Assembly: GCA_037833965.1 (NCBI GenBank)
Contig: AP031358.1
Coordinates: 22,142,001-22,206,000, forward strand
DNA length: 64,000 nucleotides
From: Marchantia polymorpha subsp. ruderalis
Lineage: Eukaryota; Streptophyta; Marchantiopsida; Marchantiales; Marchantiaceae
Reading direction: 5' to 3'
Position 1 is the first letter of the stretch. Every line of letters starts with the position of its first letter. Below are positions 54,110-64,000 of the stretch, piece after piece. The notes beneath the pieces were generated by a model. The model was given only the letters and a program-made list of their open reading frames with translations, searched no databases and was not told the origin of the DNA. The translations under genes were made by a program, and so were the position numbers.

Positions 54110-55690
54110 GATATTAGTATCAGGGGTTTAGCTGAAAATTTCCTCATATCGGGTAGTGGAAATCAAGTGGGTATTAAAAGGGCTCGCTCGTGTGAATTGG
54201 TACCATCTAATACATTCTTCGGATGCACTAGTCGAGACTGTTGGATGGTCTTGTTTGCATCTCAATTTGCAATGTACTTTCTTGGCATTCCCATACGGAC
54301 CCACATTATCTACACTAATATATATATATATTTATATATAGATAGATATATAATTTTTGTTTTGTAGAATAATACCATCTTAAAAGAGAAAACTTATATA
54401 TTTGAATCAAAAGTTTCGCTGTCCGCGTAGAAAGGATTTCATAGAAATATATATTTAATGAGTGCGGAGAGATGTCCGCTTACTACCGTTTCTGTGCGAT
54501 CCTCGACCCGCATTGACCATTGATTTTCGTCCGTGCGCAGACAACTGTAATTTGTACCACTCGAAAAACGTAGAATTCACAACTTTTGAACACCAGCTTC
54601 AAGCGCTAGACCTTCCACGAGAGAGTCCACTCGGCACATCATCGTCCACTGGGCTAATTACCGCAGCTGCCTACTGTGTCCATCTTTGACTAGTTACGCA
54701 GTTAGTTTGCGTATTACATGACCGTCCGCCCGCAGTCATAAAGCCGGAACGTAAAGCCATCCCGACTGTATGACTCCGGTCGGTGTGGCTTTCGCTTCTA
54801 CTCTTACGAGATCATAAGCCTCGAAACGTTCAGTATGAATCTAGTTTGTTCAACGATGGGCACCGTGCTCAATATGCAGCGGACGATCGATATATGTCTA
54901 CCGAGTGGCTGCGAACACTACATTTCCACACTCCCCTTCCGTAAGCAGTGACGCAAATGGGAACTCTGGCAAAGAAGACAAACTGAAAGCTGCTTTCGAA
55001 AAATAATGCCCGGTAGTCACGACTGCTGCAGCCATTTCTGTGTCATTGGGACACAGAAATGTGGACACTGCTTCTGACGTCAGAAATGAAGAGGCACCAG
55101 AGGTGTAATGTTACTGTAATCACAACAGGAATGAGAAAATCGGTTGCCAAACTCTCAAGCCCCCAAACTCGGTGCCAGAGAACAATCGGGTCGAAGGATG
55201 ACACATTATCGTCGTGTACCGACTTTCAGCACTAGGAGAGCGGAAGGCACGGCGTGAGGCGATGGGTTTCCCTGAGCACCCGTACGACGACATGACACGA
55301 CAGTACATTCGGTACTCCCTCCCTCATTTCCGCAATGCTCCCGTCGCTACACAACGGCCCAAGCATCTTGCGGCCGCTGTCGTTGTGCGGCGGTTTTCAT
55401 CTTGCCAACGACAGTCTCATGAGACTCTCATGGCGCCGCTCCTCTGCCCTGCCCTCGAGTGGCGTTCCCCAATTATTGGACGGCAACTAGTTTCATGTTC
55501 ACTCAGTCTTGCTCGCTCGACTTTCATTGATGACAGGCGAGAGTTGTAAACCTGATTGCTCTGCAGATCCAGTTCCAGATCAAGATTGAGATCGAACTGC
55601 TCGGAAAAAGCAGAGCTACCTGTGAAATTCTCCCGCAACTTGTCGAGTCGAAATCAATTAATCGATCGGTGCTGACAAACAATCACGATT
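54110..55690. other. Intergenic region, no firm gene
   Basis: A frame at 55,214-55,549 (MYRLSALGERKARREAMGFP and onwards) has no recognised motif and overlaps an open frame on the other strand. A TA-rich microsatellite lies at about 54,318-54,352. Confidence 0.4.
55033..55061. repeat. Inverted repeat, 12-bp arms
   Basis: CATTTCTGTGTC and GACACAGAAATG are separated by five bases. A perfect 14-bp palindrome TTCTGACGTCAGAA follows at 55,072-55,085. Confidence 0.9.
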
Positions 55691-55698
55691 CGCGAGCA

Positions 55699-55954
55699 TG
55701 GAACTGTGGTCGCGATCGGCAAGTCCCTCGGAGCGGACGAGCTCCAAGAAAGCAGACGTGATCCCGAACTCCTCCTCACCCTCTCCAACGAGGCGAACGT
55801 TGCGCGGATGCCCGAATCACGCATCTTCCGCGAGGGCCTTCTTGGCCTCCCCCGCGCCTCCGACGCGTCGTCCGCGAACGCGCCGAGACCGTTGGTTCTG
55901 AGTACAGTCACACAACTCGCCGCATTTCGTACTCGCAGCCGCTCCGCTCTCTGA
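55699..55954 (+). CDS. Doubtful ORF before twin palindromes
   Basis: From the ATG-preceded stretch at 55,706 the frame reads VAIGKSLGADELQESRRDPE and RMPESRIFREGLLGLP. All three frames of this GC-rich segment are largely open on one strand or the other, so openness is weak evidence. It ends just inside the first palindrome. The family is unknown. Confidence 0.2.
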
Positions 55955-55996
55955 GGCCCTTGCTCGTCTACTAGACGAGCAAGGGCCTCAGAGAGC
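55946..55996. repeat. Perfect palindrome, 25-bp arms, 1-base axis
   Basis: The arms at 55,946-55,970 and 55,972-55,996 are exact reverse complements around a single C. Confidence 0.95.
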
Positions 55997-55998
55997 TC

Positions 55999-56043
55999 AT
56001 TGCCGCTCATGGAGTAGACGACGTCTACTCCATGAGCGGCAAT
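55999..56043. repeat. Perfect palindrome, 22-bp arms, 1-base axis
   Basis: The arms at 55,999-56,020 and 56,022-56,043 are exact reverse complements around a single A. It starts two bases after the previous palindrome ends, making a tandem pair with unrelated sequences. Confidence 0.95.
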
Positions 56044-56049
56044 AAATCA

Positions 56050-57660
56050 CAGATATTCTAAGAACGTATTATTTCCTTCCCTCTTCGCTTAGCCTCTTCA
56101 TTATTATTCATCTGTACTTTTTGCAATTTCTTGGAGTGAGTCTCGGTTTTACCACTAGGATTGAGCTTTGAATTTTCCAGTTCAAACTTTCTACATCCTT
56201 TTCAGATAAAATCTGCTTCCTCCAAATTTCAATTCGGAATTTAGAATTCCAATTTTAATTCTTTCTGTTGCGATATATAAATCTTTGAAATGGTTGAGAG
56301 ATTCCTGGAAGTTCTAATGTTTCTCGTTGTTTGGTTATATTGTTGTTGTGATCAGTCTTGTATATATACAGCGAAGTTGACAATGTGAAGCACTACTGTG
56401 TCATGGAAAAGTACATGCTTGGGAAGGTAAGAGAACTTCACCTGGCCAGGTTCTTTTCAATTTTTGACATTAAAAAATAAAGTGCTAGTATTTCCTGTAG
56501 GAAATTGTAGCTTCAAATCCTTTGGGATGTAGTGTAAAATTTACATGAAGCATATAAAAATACCACTACGAGGGGGAGACCGTTTAGTTCACTTGTAAGG
56601 GATAACTTCACGTAAGAAACGCTTGGGTTCTTGCCATAGTTCCTCATGTCCATGTGGTCCCACCAAACGCTTCAGCCCTCTTCTATAATCTGCTATGTGT
56701 ATGTATTATAATACATAAAATACTTACCGGTATGGTATATATGAAACTCTTTACATGATACAACTCTGTGAAAAAAAACCTATAGATCTTAGATTCAATA
56801 GAACATAATACTCATTGTGCTGCTAATGGAACTTAACCTTCATCCGTGTACAATGTTTGGGTCTTCCAAAAATTTTGATTTATTAAGCTGACTTCTTTGC
56901 ATCTAGATAAACAATGAACGTTATTTTGTAAAACATCAATCCAACAATACAAAGAATAAAAATTCGAAGTCTCTTTCCTTGCCTTGACAGAAGTCTAAAA
57001 GTTTTTATAAGATATTCACCAAGATGTTCGACTTTTCCGTATGGCAGTAAGGCAGTCTAATCTCAGTTAGAAGAGATTAGGGGTGACATTGGGCAGCATT
57101 TGGCAATGTAAAAGCCCGCACTTGTTATTGTTTCGGAGCCTCAAAGTAATGGAGGAGATATAAAGATTCAAAAAAAAAAAGTTGCAATACATTAGATAAG
57201 AATTCAAATTCAGCTTTTTGGAGTGATTTCTTGAAGTGACTCAATTCTGTGACTCTAGCTTTAATAAAATACTTAAAATGCTTGAAGTAGGTCCTGCTTT
57301 TTAGAGAGGTCTTATGGGTAGAATCTCCAGGATGCACAGTAACCCCTCGACATCAAGTGAGGGAATTGACATCATTTGATTCAAGGCAATTGAATGGTGC
57401 GTGTTGCAACATGCATGTCACTTCATTTGCCTCATCAATGCTCCTTTGGTTCTCATCCGTTCAAGTGGATGATCAAACTTCACGTACATTCCAATCGTTT
57501 TGATGCCATCTCGTTCTCCCTATATGCACTAGACAAGGGAGTGGCCTCGGCAGCTGTAGTGTCAAATTCTAGATTCGTGACCAACAAATAAAACTCGTAT
57601 TTTCATCACTACATGGAGCATGATGAAATTTCTCTCGAGAAAGGGCTTTAAAGATACTCG
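56050..57660. other. AT-rich intergenic region, no gene seen
   Basis: There are no conserved frames. The stretch is A/T-rich with short poly-A runs. Confidence 0.5.
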
Positions 57661-57666
57661 GACGCT

Positions 57667-58150
57667 ATGATGACAATGGACTTTACGGGTGACCAATGGT
57701 CTCGATCTGGAACTCACCGGACCCACTTGAAACCCCGTCTAGAAGATTTCCGATGTTTTCGGTGTTATACCATCGGTCATTTGGCCACTCGGGCTCCTCT
57801 TAATTCTCATACTCTTTCGCATATCAACCCTCCATCATTCACAGGCGGCCCGTGGTCATTGTTCCGGGTCACTTTCTCTATCCCCAACCCGAGATGGGCG
57901 GACCCAATGACTGATCAGATGGACGGGATATAAGTCTAAGCCGGTCGCCCGGTTGCGGCACTGTAGTTTAAGGGGCATAATTGTGGCAACAGGGTATCAC
58001 TGCAGGGATTCCGGCTTCCAGTCCCTGGTTCGGGCTCGTCGGCCGGACGTACATGGTCAGGTTTATGCAGGGATTCCGGCTTCCAAGGTGACGGACGTAT
58101 TTGGTCACTTTCCTGCGGAGCTCCATGGGAACTCGGCTGGTCGTTCTGCC
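57667..58150 (+). other. GC-richer island with a short direct repeat
   Basis: An 88-codon frame starts at 57,667 and contains CFRCYTIGHLATRA, which looks like a zinc knuckle lacking its last cysteine. It may be a Gag relic or chance. The sequence TGCAGGGATTCCGGCTTCCA occurs twice, near 57,990 and 58,066. Confidence 0.3.
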
Positions 58151-58199
58151 CGGTGAGCTGACCTTCGTCTAAGCCGCCCGTTTGGGATCAACGGCTCGT

Positions 58200-60640
58200 G
58201 CACGGTAACAGCACATGGGCAGCGACTGGTATGTCCCGTAGAGTTCAGTTGCCGTGAGAAGTAGGAATTTAAACAAATGTACAATCCAAAATGATATCAT
58301 TGTGAACGCAGGCCAAGAAGATAACCATGAAAAATCAAACATTTTCAATACACTATGGAATGATGAAAGTGGTATGCTATCCAATGCTATACATCTAGGA
58401 TATATGAACTATAGCATCTAGGTTATCCAGATGATCTAACTAAACTGATTACAAGCTACATTATCATATGATACAAAATCACCTAATGTGAAATCTTTAC
58501 TATTTATACTATAAGCTGAATTATACGTTTATATATATATATAACCTAAAATATAGATCATTTCATGTATTAGAAAAATTAATGGCTCTTTTGCCTAATG
58601 TGGAAGACTCTCTTTTCAACGTATCGAGGTACACATCACATTCTAGGTGTGAAAACGCTAACACATTTGATGAACGCAATTGCACAAACAAAGAAATAAG
58701 AATGACTAGGCTTCTGGAAAAGAATCAAATTCCATGCAAAATCTCATCAGAACGTAGTCTTTAGTTTTGTATGAGTCCTCATTGAAATTTCACAAACCGT
58801 GTACTTCATTCACATAATAACAATTAGGAGCAATGGAACTGCACTCTCTGCTTGAAGATCCTCGAGAGTTTGCAAACGGTCTAAAAAGCGTTGGAAGTAC
58901 AAATTATGCTTTCCAATTTTCAGATCGATCCAGATTAATCATAATTAAAAAAAAACATTTGAAATTGTTTTGAACATGTTGCAAATGCCAAACTTTGTAG
59001 GTTTATATCTCCCGGTTCAAATGAAGTTTGAACCCTAAAACATGTGAGAATTACCTTGCAAAAACTCCAAGCTCTAAGAAAACGTTGAGTAATTGATGAC
59101 GAGCTAGTATTTTGAAGACCTTTTCTTTTAAGAAAATTAATTATTGTCAGCCACAATTCCATGATGAAAAAATGTAGTTTTTTCGGTGCAGATCTTTTAG
59201 TTTTTATAATTAAAATACTAAACTAAACTACTAAAATATATGTATATTTCCCGGTGGTTTTTCTGCAAGAAGACGACAACTGTGTTGAGAATTTGGATTG
59301 TCAACCAACTACCTTTGTACAAGTATTGCGATTCAGTTTTAGATGTCTCGAAAGATATCATATTCCAAATACATCTATTTCGGTACTTATGTAAAATGAT
59401 TACGATGGTTTTTAAGAAAGGATTCTCATGGGAATTATGAGTAATGAATCACTACTATAAAACCAAGCCCCTCGTTTTTTGGTACACTTTACGGCTAGAT
59501 ACAGTAGTTTAGTACACAATTGTACGTTAAAATGAGGTCGAGGAAAATGTAGACAAGCTTCTTGAAAATCATAAAAAGCTGAATAATGGAACCTTTTCTC
59601 AAAAATTTACAGTACTACTTCTTTTAAAAAAAAAATTGATCCTTTTATTGATTCTTATTTATGCTAATTTCACTGAAAAAAGATAGAAAACGAAATTGTA
59701 TAAATTTTGACCATTTTAAGAAGACAAGTGTGCATTTACACTGAAGACTCGCTTCCTTTATATTAACAGGAACTAACGGTAAGAATACGTAGGGTGTCAG
59801 CCAGCAGCAATTTATTAAATATACTATTATTATTTCGTAATAAATGGTCTATATTTGTTTCCTTAATTATCTCAGTTAACCTTTACCCTGACAAAAATCG
59901 TGACGGAAATGGCTTTCGCGCTGGAAAATAAAAGAACAAATCATCTAACGTTTTTCAAATAATGAAATATTCCAATCAAAGTAATAGGCTAACAAAAATT
60001 ATAATCGGAAGGATTGGAATGAGCCTGGAAATGAAGGTGTGACCCAAACTAAGCAAAAGAACTGAAGAAGATGAATGTAATCTAGGCATCATAAAATCAA
60101 GTGTTCTTTTTTTAGACTCCATATTTGCCAAAACTGATTTGGCCAAAATGTTAAAATGTGTGTGGGGCAAAAAGAGTTGGCACGCACCCCATAATTGGAA
60201 AGCATTTGGACGCTCAAAGGGGGAAGTTATGGGGGAGGAGTGAATTAGCGTAGGAGATGTCAACGTGAACCGCTTTATGGAAAAGAGCATGAGTGGTCTC
60301 GAGACAATATCAAGAGTCCAATTTGGGTAAATAGAGAATGCAAATGCGTAGGAAAATGAAATAAAATAAAATAATGTTATCAAACATTACAAATAGTAAA
60401 TAAAAAGAAAGACAACTGCCGCACCAACCTAAAAAATCTTTCTTTTATTCATGTGAAGTAATTTGAAGTGCTCAAAATGATTATCGTCAATCTATAAGAT
60501 AAGATAGTGAAACGAAAATGTTCATGTTAGAAATGTGACTATTTAATTGATTCATATTCATAAAAATAGTTATATTTTATGACTATCAACTGATCTTAAT
60601 GAAATTAGATGAAAAATTTGCTAAAATTTCATTACTTTAA
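58200..60640. other. AT-rich intergenic region, no gene seen
   Basis: Short frames only. A 135-codon minus-strand frame (59,976-60,383) is hydrophobic and Ser/Phe-rich but has no motif and is probably chance. Confidence 0.5.
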
Positions 60641-60649
60641 TTAACAAAC

Positions 60650-63046
60650 CTGGAATTTAAGAGATCTGATGTAACCTCCAGTCATTCTCCTGAAAGCCTC
60701 CAGTGTGACCATACGACACAGCCATCCGCACCACGTGAGTCGCAAACCATCCGTCGTCGACTGTACTGGTGCCAGTTGTACGACGAAATGACAACTGTGA
60801 TTAGTTACGTGGTTTCCTGACAAGAAGGACGAGTTCCCGTGGTTTCTCGCGTGAGCCCGTTAGCGTCCGAGGTGCTTTTTGGCCCGATCGCCCGCTTTTC
60901 TGTCCTCATCGGGAGCCGGCTGGACATTACGCAAAGCGAAGCGCAGCTGTCGAATCTGTCGGTGCAATGCACAGTTTCATCTTCTCGAATAATTTCCCTT
61001 TTGTGATTCTTGCGAATACGCATGTTTGGAGTCTCAACTCACACCGTCCTCGTTGTGGGAGTGTGTTGAGCTGTGAGAGAGTGAGGTTGAGAGAACGTCG
61101 GCGAAATTTGCCGGTACAGTCTCAAGAACATGAGGAGATCTCATCCGAGTCCTTTTCAGGCCATGTGCAATGTACGTTCTCAGTGTAGTCGTACCTCGTT
61201 GTTTGTTTGTTTGTTTCATGTGCGTTTGCTTTGTACGTTGCTACCCATTGTGCTTGAAACTCTGCAGCATTATTCTTCAACCTAAAATTTTGTTTTCTAC
61301 GTTACAATTATTTCTTTCTGATGGATGGTGATGTCGGAACAGAGTTACGACATCATCATCATGGAAGACACGAGAAGATTTTTTCTCATGAACTGAACAA
61401 GAATGATCGATTCATTAGCATAGCAAGACATGGATTTGAGTCTGTGTTCGTAGAAAGATAGGGATCTTGTCACATGTTCCGCATTTTTTCTATAGAAGAA
61501 CCTCGTGGTGGTTAGAATCATGCCGCTCCCTGTGTGCATAGAAAGCATACCTGCCTATTGCTGTGGCGACTCTCGGTCCTCTTTGCTGATCATTCAAAAG
61601 CTTGGCCCGGAGAAGAAGCGAAGTTTCCAGAATCAAAACCAATAGGGTATCTTTCGCCGGAAGCATTCCTCTTCACTATTCCTCCTCCTCTCTCCTAGAA
61701 GGAACAGTTAGAACGAAAGCATCCCGTGGCCAAACTGCCCTTTTGTCTTGTCTCTTCTGTTACAAAAGCATTGCGCAGGACAAACAGAGCAGCTTGTCCT
61801 CGAGCTCGTTTCGAAACTGTTTTTTTTATATTTGCGAAGAATAATCAAAACTGATAAGTCTGAAGCTATGAAGAAGGAAAGTATGATATTTCTCCTGTGG
61901 AACGTTGAACACATTCATACTCGATTGTGTCCATCTGATCGACTATGGATTTAATAATCTAACACTTTTTGAACCCCGAAGTGCAATTTATATCGTTAAC
62001 TAAATGTTGGTAAATGAAGAAACGAGGGGCAAGTGGATAGATTAATAGAAAAAACATCGAACGTATCTTGGAAAATCAGAACACAACAAAAATAGGGTTG
62101 CTACGAGAACACGGAGGGAGGTAGTGTGGGAGGGAGGAAGAGATGGAGAGATGGAGGAAGCAAATTACACGAGTCTGTCTGTACATACGGTACGATCGAT
62201 GGAGAGTCATTCGTTGATGAATCTATCCATCTAACATGCACAAAAGCTCAAATGCGATTTCTCTTTTTCTTCTACTCTAGATCTCGGACGCTCTGAACCT
62301 TTCAAACCACGACTGTGGTTGTTGGGGAGCACAAAATCTGCCCTTGGAAGTCTTTGTCATTTCTGCTCCATTATTTGATGCGTCTCCAATAGTTTATCCG
62401 AGCAAGATCGAGGATCACTCTTGAGGATCCTTCTGTCGGTTTCCAGATATCTTTACGAACACGATGTCCTCTCCTCCTCCTCCTCCTCGTGCACTCAAAT
62501 TAAAGTCTTCGCAAAGCGGACGTGAGTCGTGGCTGCTTAATTATTATGTGATCAAATCAACCTCAATTTCCTCAACTCGTGGTAATTTCTTCTTGCAGTT
62601 TGTGGTCTTATTGCCAACAGATGTCCTTCAGGTTCTTGTCTTCTTATTTCATACATTTAAGGGGTAAGTTGTGGTAGTGCCTGAGAGGGTTGAAGACAGC
62701 GCACACAACCATTTCAGTTTTTTTCGGACAACTAAAAATGTAGATTGAAAATCATCCCAAACTTTCTCAAAACGATGGGGATCATATAGATTTCTACCGG
62801 ATTCCTGTCTAGCGTAAAGTTTGGAATTATATGTTGGGGCAAGGGCATCTTATTTGAGTGTCTATTGATTTTAAATTTCTACCAACTAATTAGGAAAATA
62901 AGAATATCCGACAAGGGGCCGTGAGGGTTTTCCAAAAGGAGAACCTCTAGATTGCAATTGAACAACAAAAAGTACTCATTTTTTGAAGCAAACAAAAATT
63001 ATTTACTGCAATCATAATTAATATTAGAACAGTATAATATATATAC

Positions 63047-63078
<32 letters not shown>

Positions 63079-63290
63079 ATATGTATGTCAATGACATGTG
63101 ATATCTCCTTTCTCCTGAAAAAAAAATAGCTCCCATGTTTGTTCTAAAAACAGATGGGGAGCAATATTACCAAAAACATCCATGGCATGCAAGACAATCA
63201 TGCAAAAATTTTCAATTCTTAATTGATAGAAAATTTAAGTTTCACATCTACCTCAATTTGATGGAAAATAGGTTTCAAATTAATCTTCAA
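60650..63290. other. Intergenic region, no firm gene
   Basis: A possible first exon begins at 62,464 (MSSPPPPPRALKLKSSQSG, then a GTGAGT donor-like site), but no following exons could be joined with confidence. A (GTTT)4 run lies near 61,201 and an (AG)n tract at 63,046-63,079. Confidence 0.4.
63046..63079. repeat. (AG)n microsatellite
   Basis: A run of AG dinucleotides broken once by AAAG. Confidence 0.9.
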
Positions 63291-63296
63291 ACAAAT

Positions 63297-63328
63297 TCGA
63301 TGAGTGACATCCAGATGTCACTCATCGA
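63297..63328. repeat. Perfect inverted repeat, 15-bp arms, 2-base axis
   Basis: The arms at 63,297-63,311 and 63,314-63,328 are exact reverse complements around CA. It lies in AT-rich DNA with no gene nearby. Confidence 0.93.
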
Positions 63329-63329
63329 G

Positions 63330-64000
63330 AAACGTCCACGTGCTCTAATACTACCATCAACTCATAACGAGAAGAGAAGCTTGCCTCCGAATAGGTTATG
63401 TGATGAGGTCCCCTGAATTTAATCCTCTTCGTGATTCCAATGGAGGCACAAACCAGGAGGTTTATCACCGACATAATTGAGTCATATTTATTGATGCGAT
63501 ATGGATGGTCACACGTCTCATTTGGCTTGAATTCGACCATCTCACCGAAACATCTCTATGTGCTTCTACATTGACTTCTTGTCCAACCTTTATTCGACAA
63601 TACATCGATCATCCTTGATATCAAAGGTGTTCAGGTCAATGAGTTCTATCTCTCTTCTTCAGAATAAGAAGCTTGCTGCATGAATCTGTTGTTTATAAAT
63701 GTAAAATCTACAACTGATATTAGAGTTTAGCTTTGTTATTCAGATAAGAAACTATGGAAGGATTATTTTTTTACTATGCTGATGTCTGGCATTGAGCTAG
63801 ATATGTACTGTACATGAGCCAAAGTGTGCAAAAGCATGCGGATGATTATCTTCTGCTAATGTTCAAATTGGGTTTCTTCACATGAGTATGATGAGTGAGG
63901 TCATCAATTTTTGTTTAAGTAGGTTTGTAGTTGCAAAAACGGCTACTAGGTAAATGCCTTTCATACCAAAGAGGGTAACTTTGATAGAACGGTGTACGTA
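63330..64000. other. Intergenic region to window end
   Basis: No conserved frame or repeat was recognised. Confidence 0.5.

Noticed and set aside
57667..57933. CFRCYTIGHLATRA as a Gag zinc knuckle
   Set aside because: The fourth ligand is missing and no other retroelement sequence surrounds it, so it may be chance.
59976..60383. 135-codon hydrophobic minus-strand frame as a membrane protein gene
   Set aside because: Its composition follows from the AT-rich DNA, and it has no motif or promoter signal.
1..64000. CRISPR arrays, bacterial operons, rRNA genes
   Set aside because: No regular spacer arrays, ribosome-binding sites or rRNA sequences were seen. Introns and plant retrotransposons show that this is nuclear plant DNA.

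Overview
This window is nuclear DNA of a land plant. It holds a nine-exon gene for a GDT1-family membrane transporter with consensus GT-AG introns, a chloroplast-type ascorbate peroxidase, plant Ty1-copia and Ty3-gypsy retrotransposons, and a plant telomere-type motif. The style of the repeats and of the large antisense coiled-coil ORF makes me favour a bryophyte, probably a Marchantia-like liverwort. That assignment is inference, because I could run no search.

Layout. 1-5,100 is AT-rich with no clear gene, apart from a direct repeat of about 165 bp at 1-169 and 4,463-4,628. 5,335-5,762 is a candidate small secreted peptide gene with a TATA box and two inverted repeats just upstream. 6,120-6,710 is a degenerate tandem array with a unit of about 95 bp. 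7,691-29,340 is one old Ty1-copia element with both LTRs and a GTTTA target-site duplication, broken by two later insertions. The first is 10,030-14,881 (TGAAC duplication), which carries an 851-codon antisense ORF. The second is 16,237-28,188 (TGAT duplication), which carries an intact gypsy-type coding region.

The gypsy coding region is the most remarkable object here. ORF1 (20,866-24,756) encodes Gag, two zinc knuckles, an aspartic protease and then a complete-looking cytosine-C5 DNA methyltransferase. A single in-frame UAG followed by CAA CCA, which fits the tobamovirus-type readthrough context, separates it from ORF2. ORF2 (to 27,885) encodes reverse transcriptase, RNase H and integrase and ends in a PHD finger. 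The element therefore appears to carry its own DNA-methylating enzyme in the Gag-level product and its own chromatin reader on integrase.

29,350-33,200 has no firm gene. 33,972-36,773 (minus strand) is the GDT1-like gene, reconstructed exon by exon as a 299-residue protein. 37,000-41,800 is unassigned and contains a telo-box at 39,585 and GC-rich palindromes at 38,346-38,407. 42,341-43,651 is an intronless thylakoid-type ascorbate peroxidase gene. 47,180-54,107 is a decayed Ty3-gypsy element whose reverse transcriptase is split by two inverted copies of an LTR-like sequence of about 700 bp. 54,110-64,000 has no gene I can defend, but contains twin palindromes at 55,946-56,043 and a further hairpin at 63,297.

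Two themes run through the window. The old copia element has stop codons of the kind produced by C-to-T and G-to-A transitions, which suggests past cytosine methylation. Several unrelated perfect or near-perfect palindromes, some arranged as adjacent pairs with a one-base axis, occur outside any recognised element.
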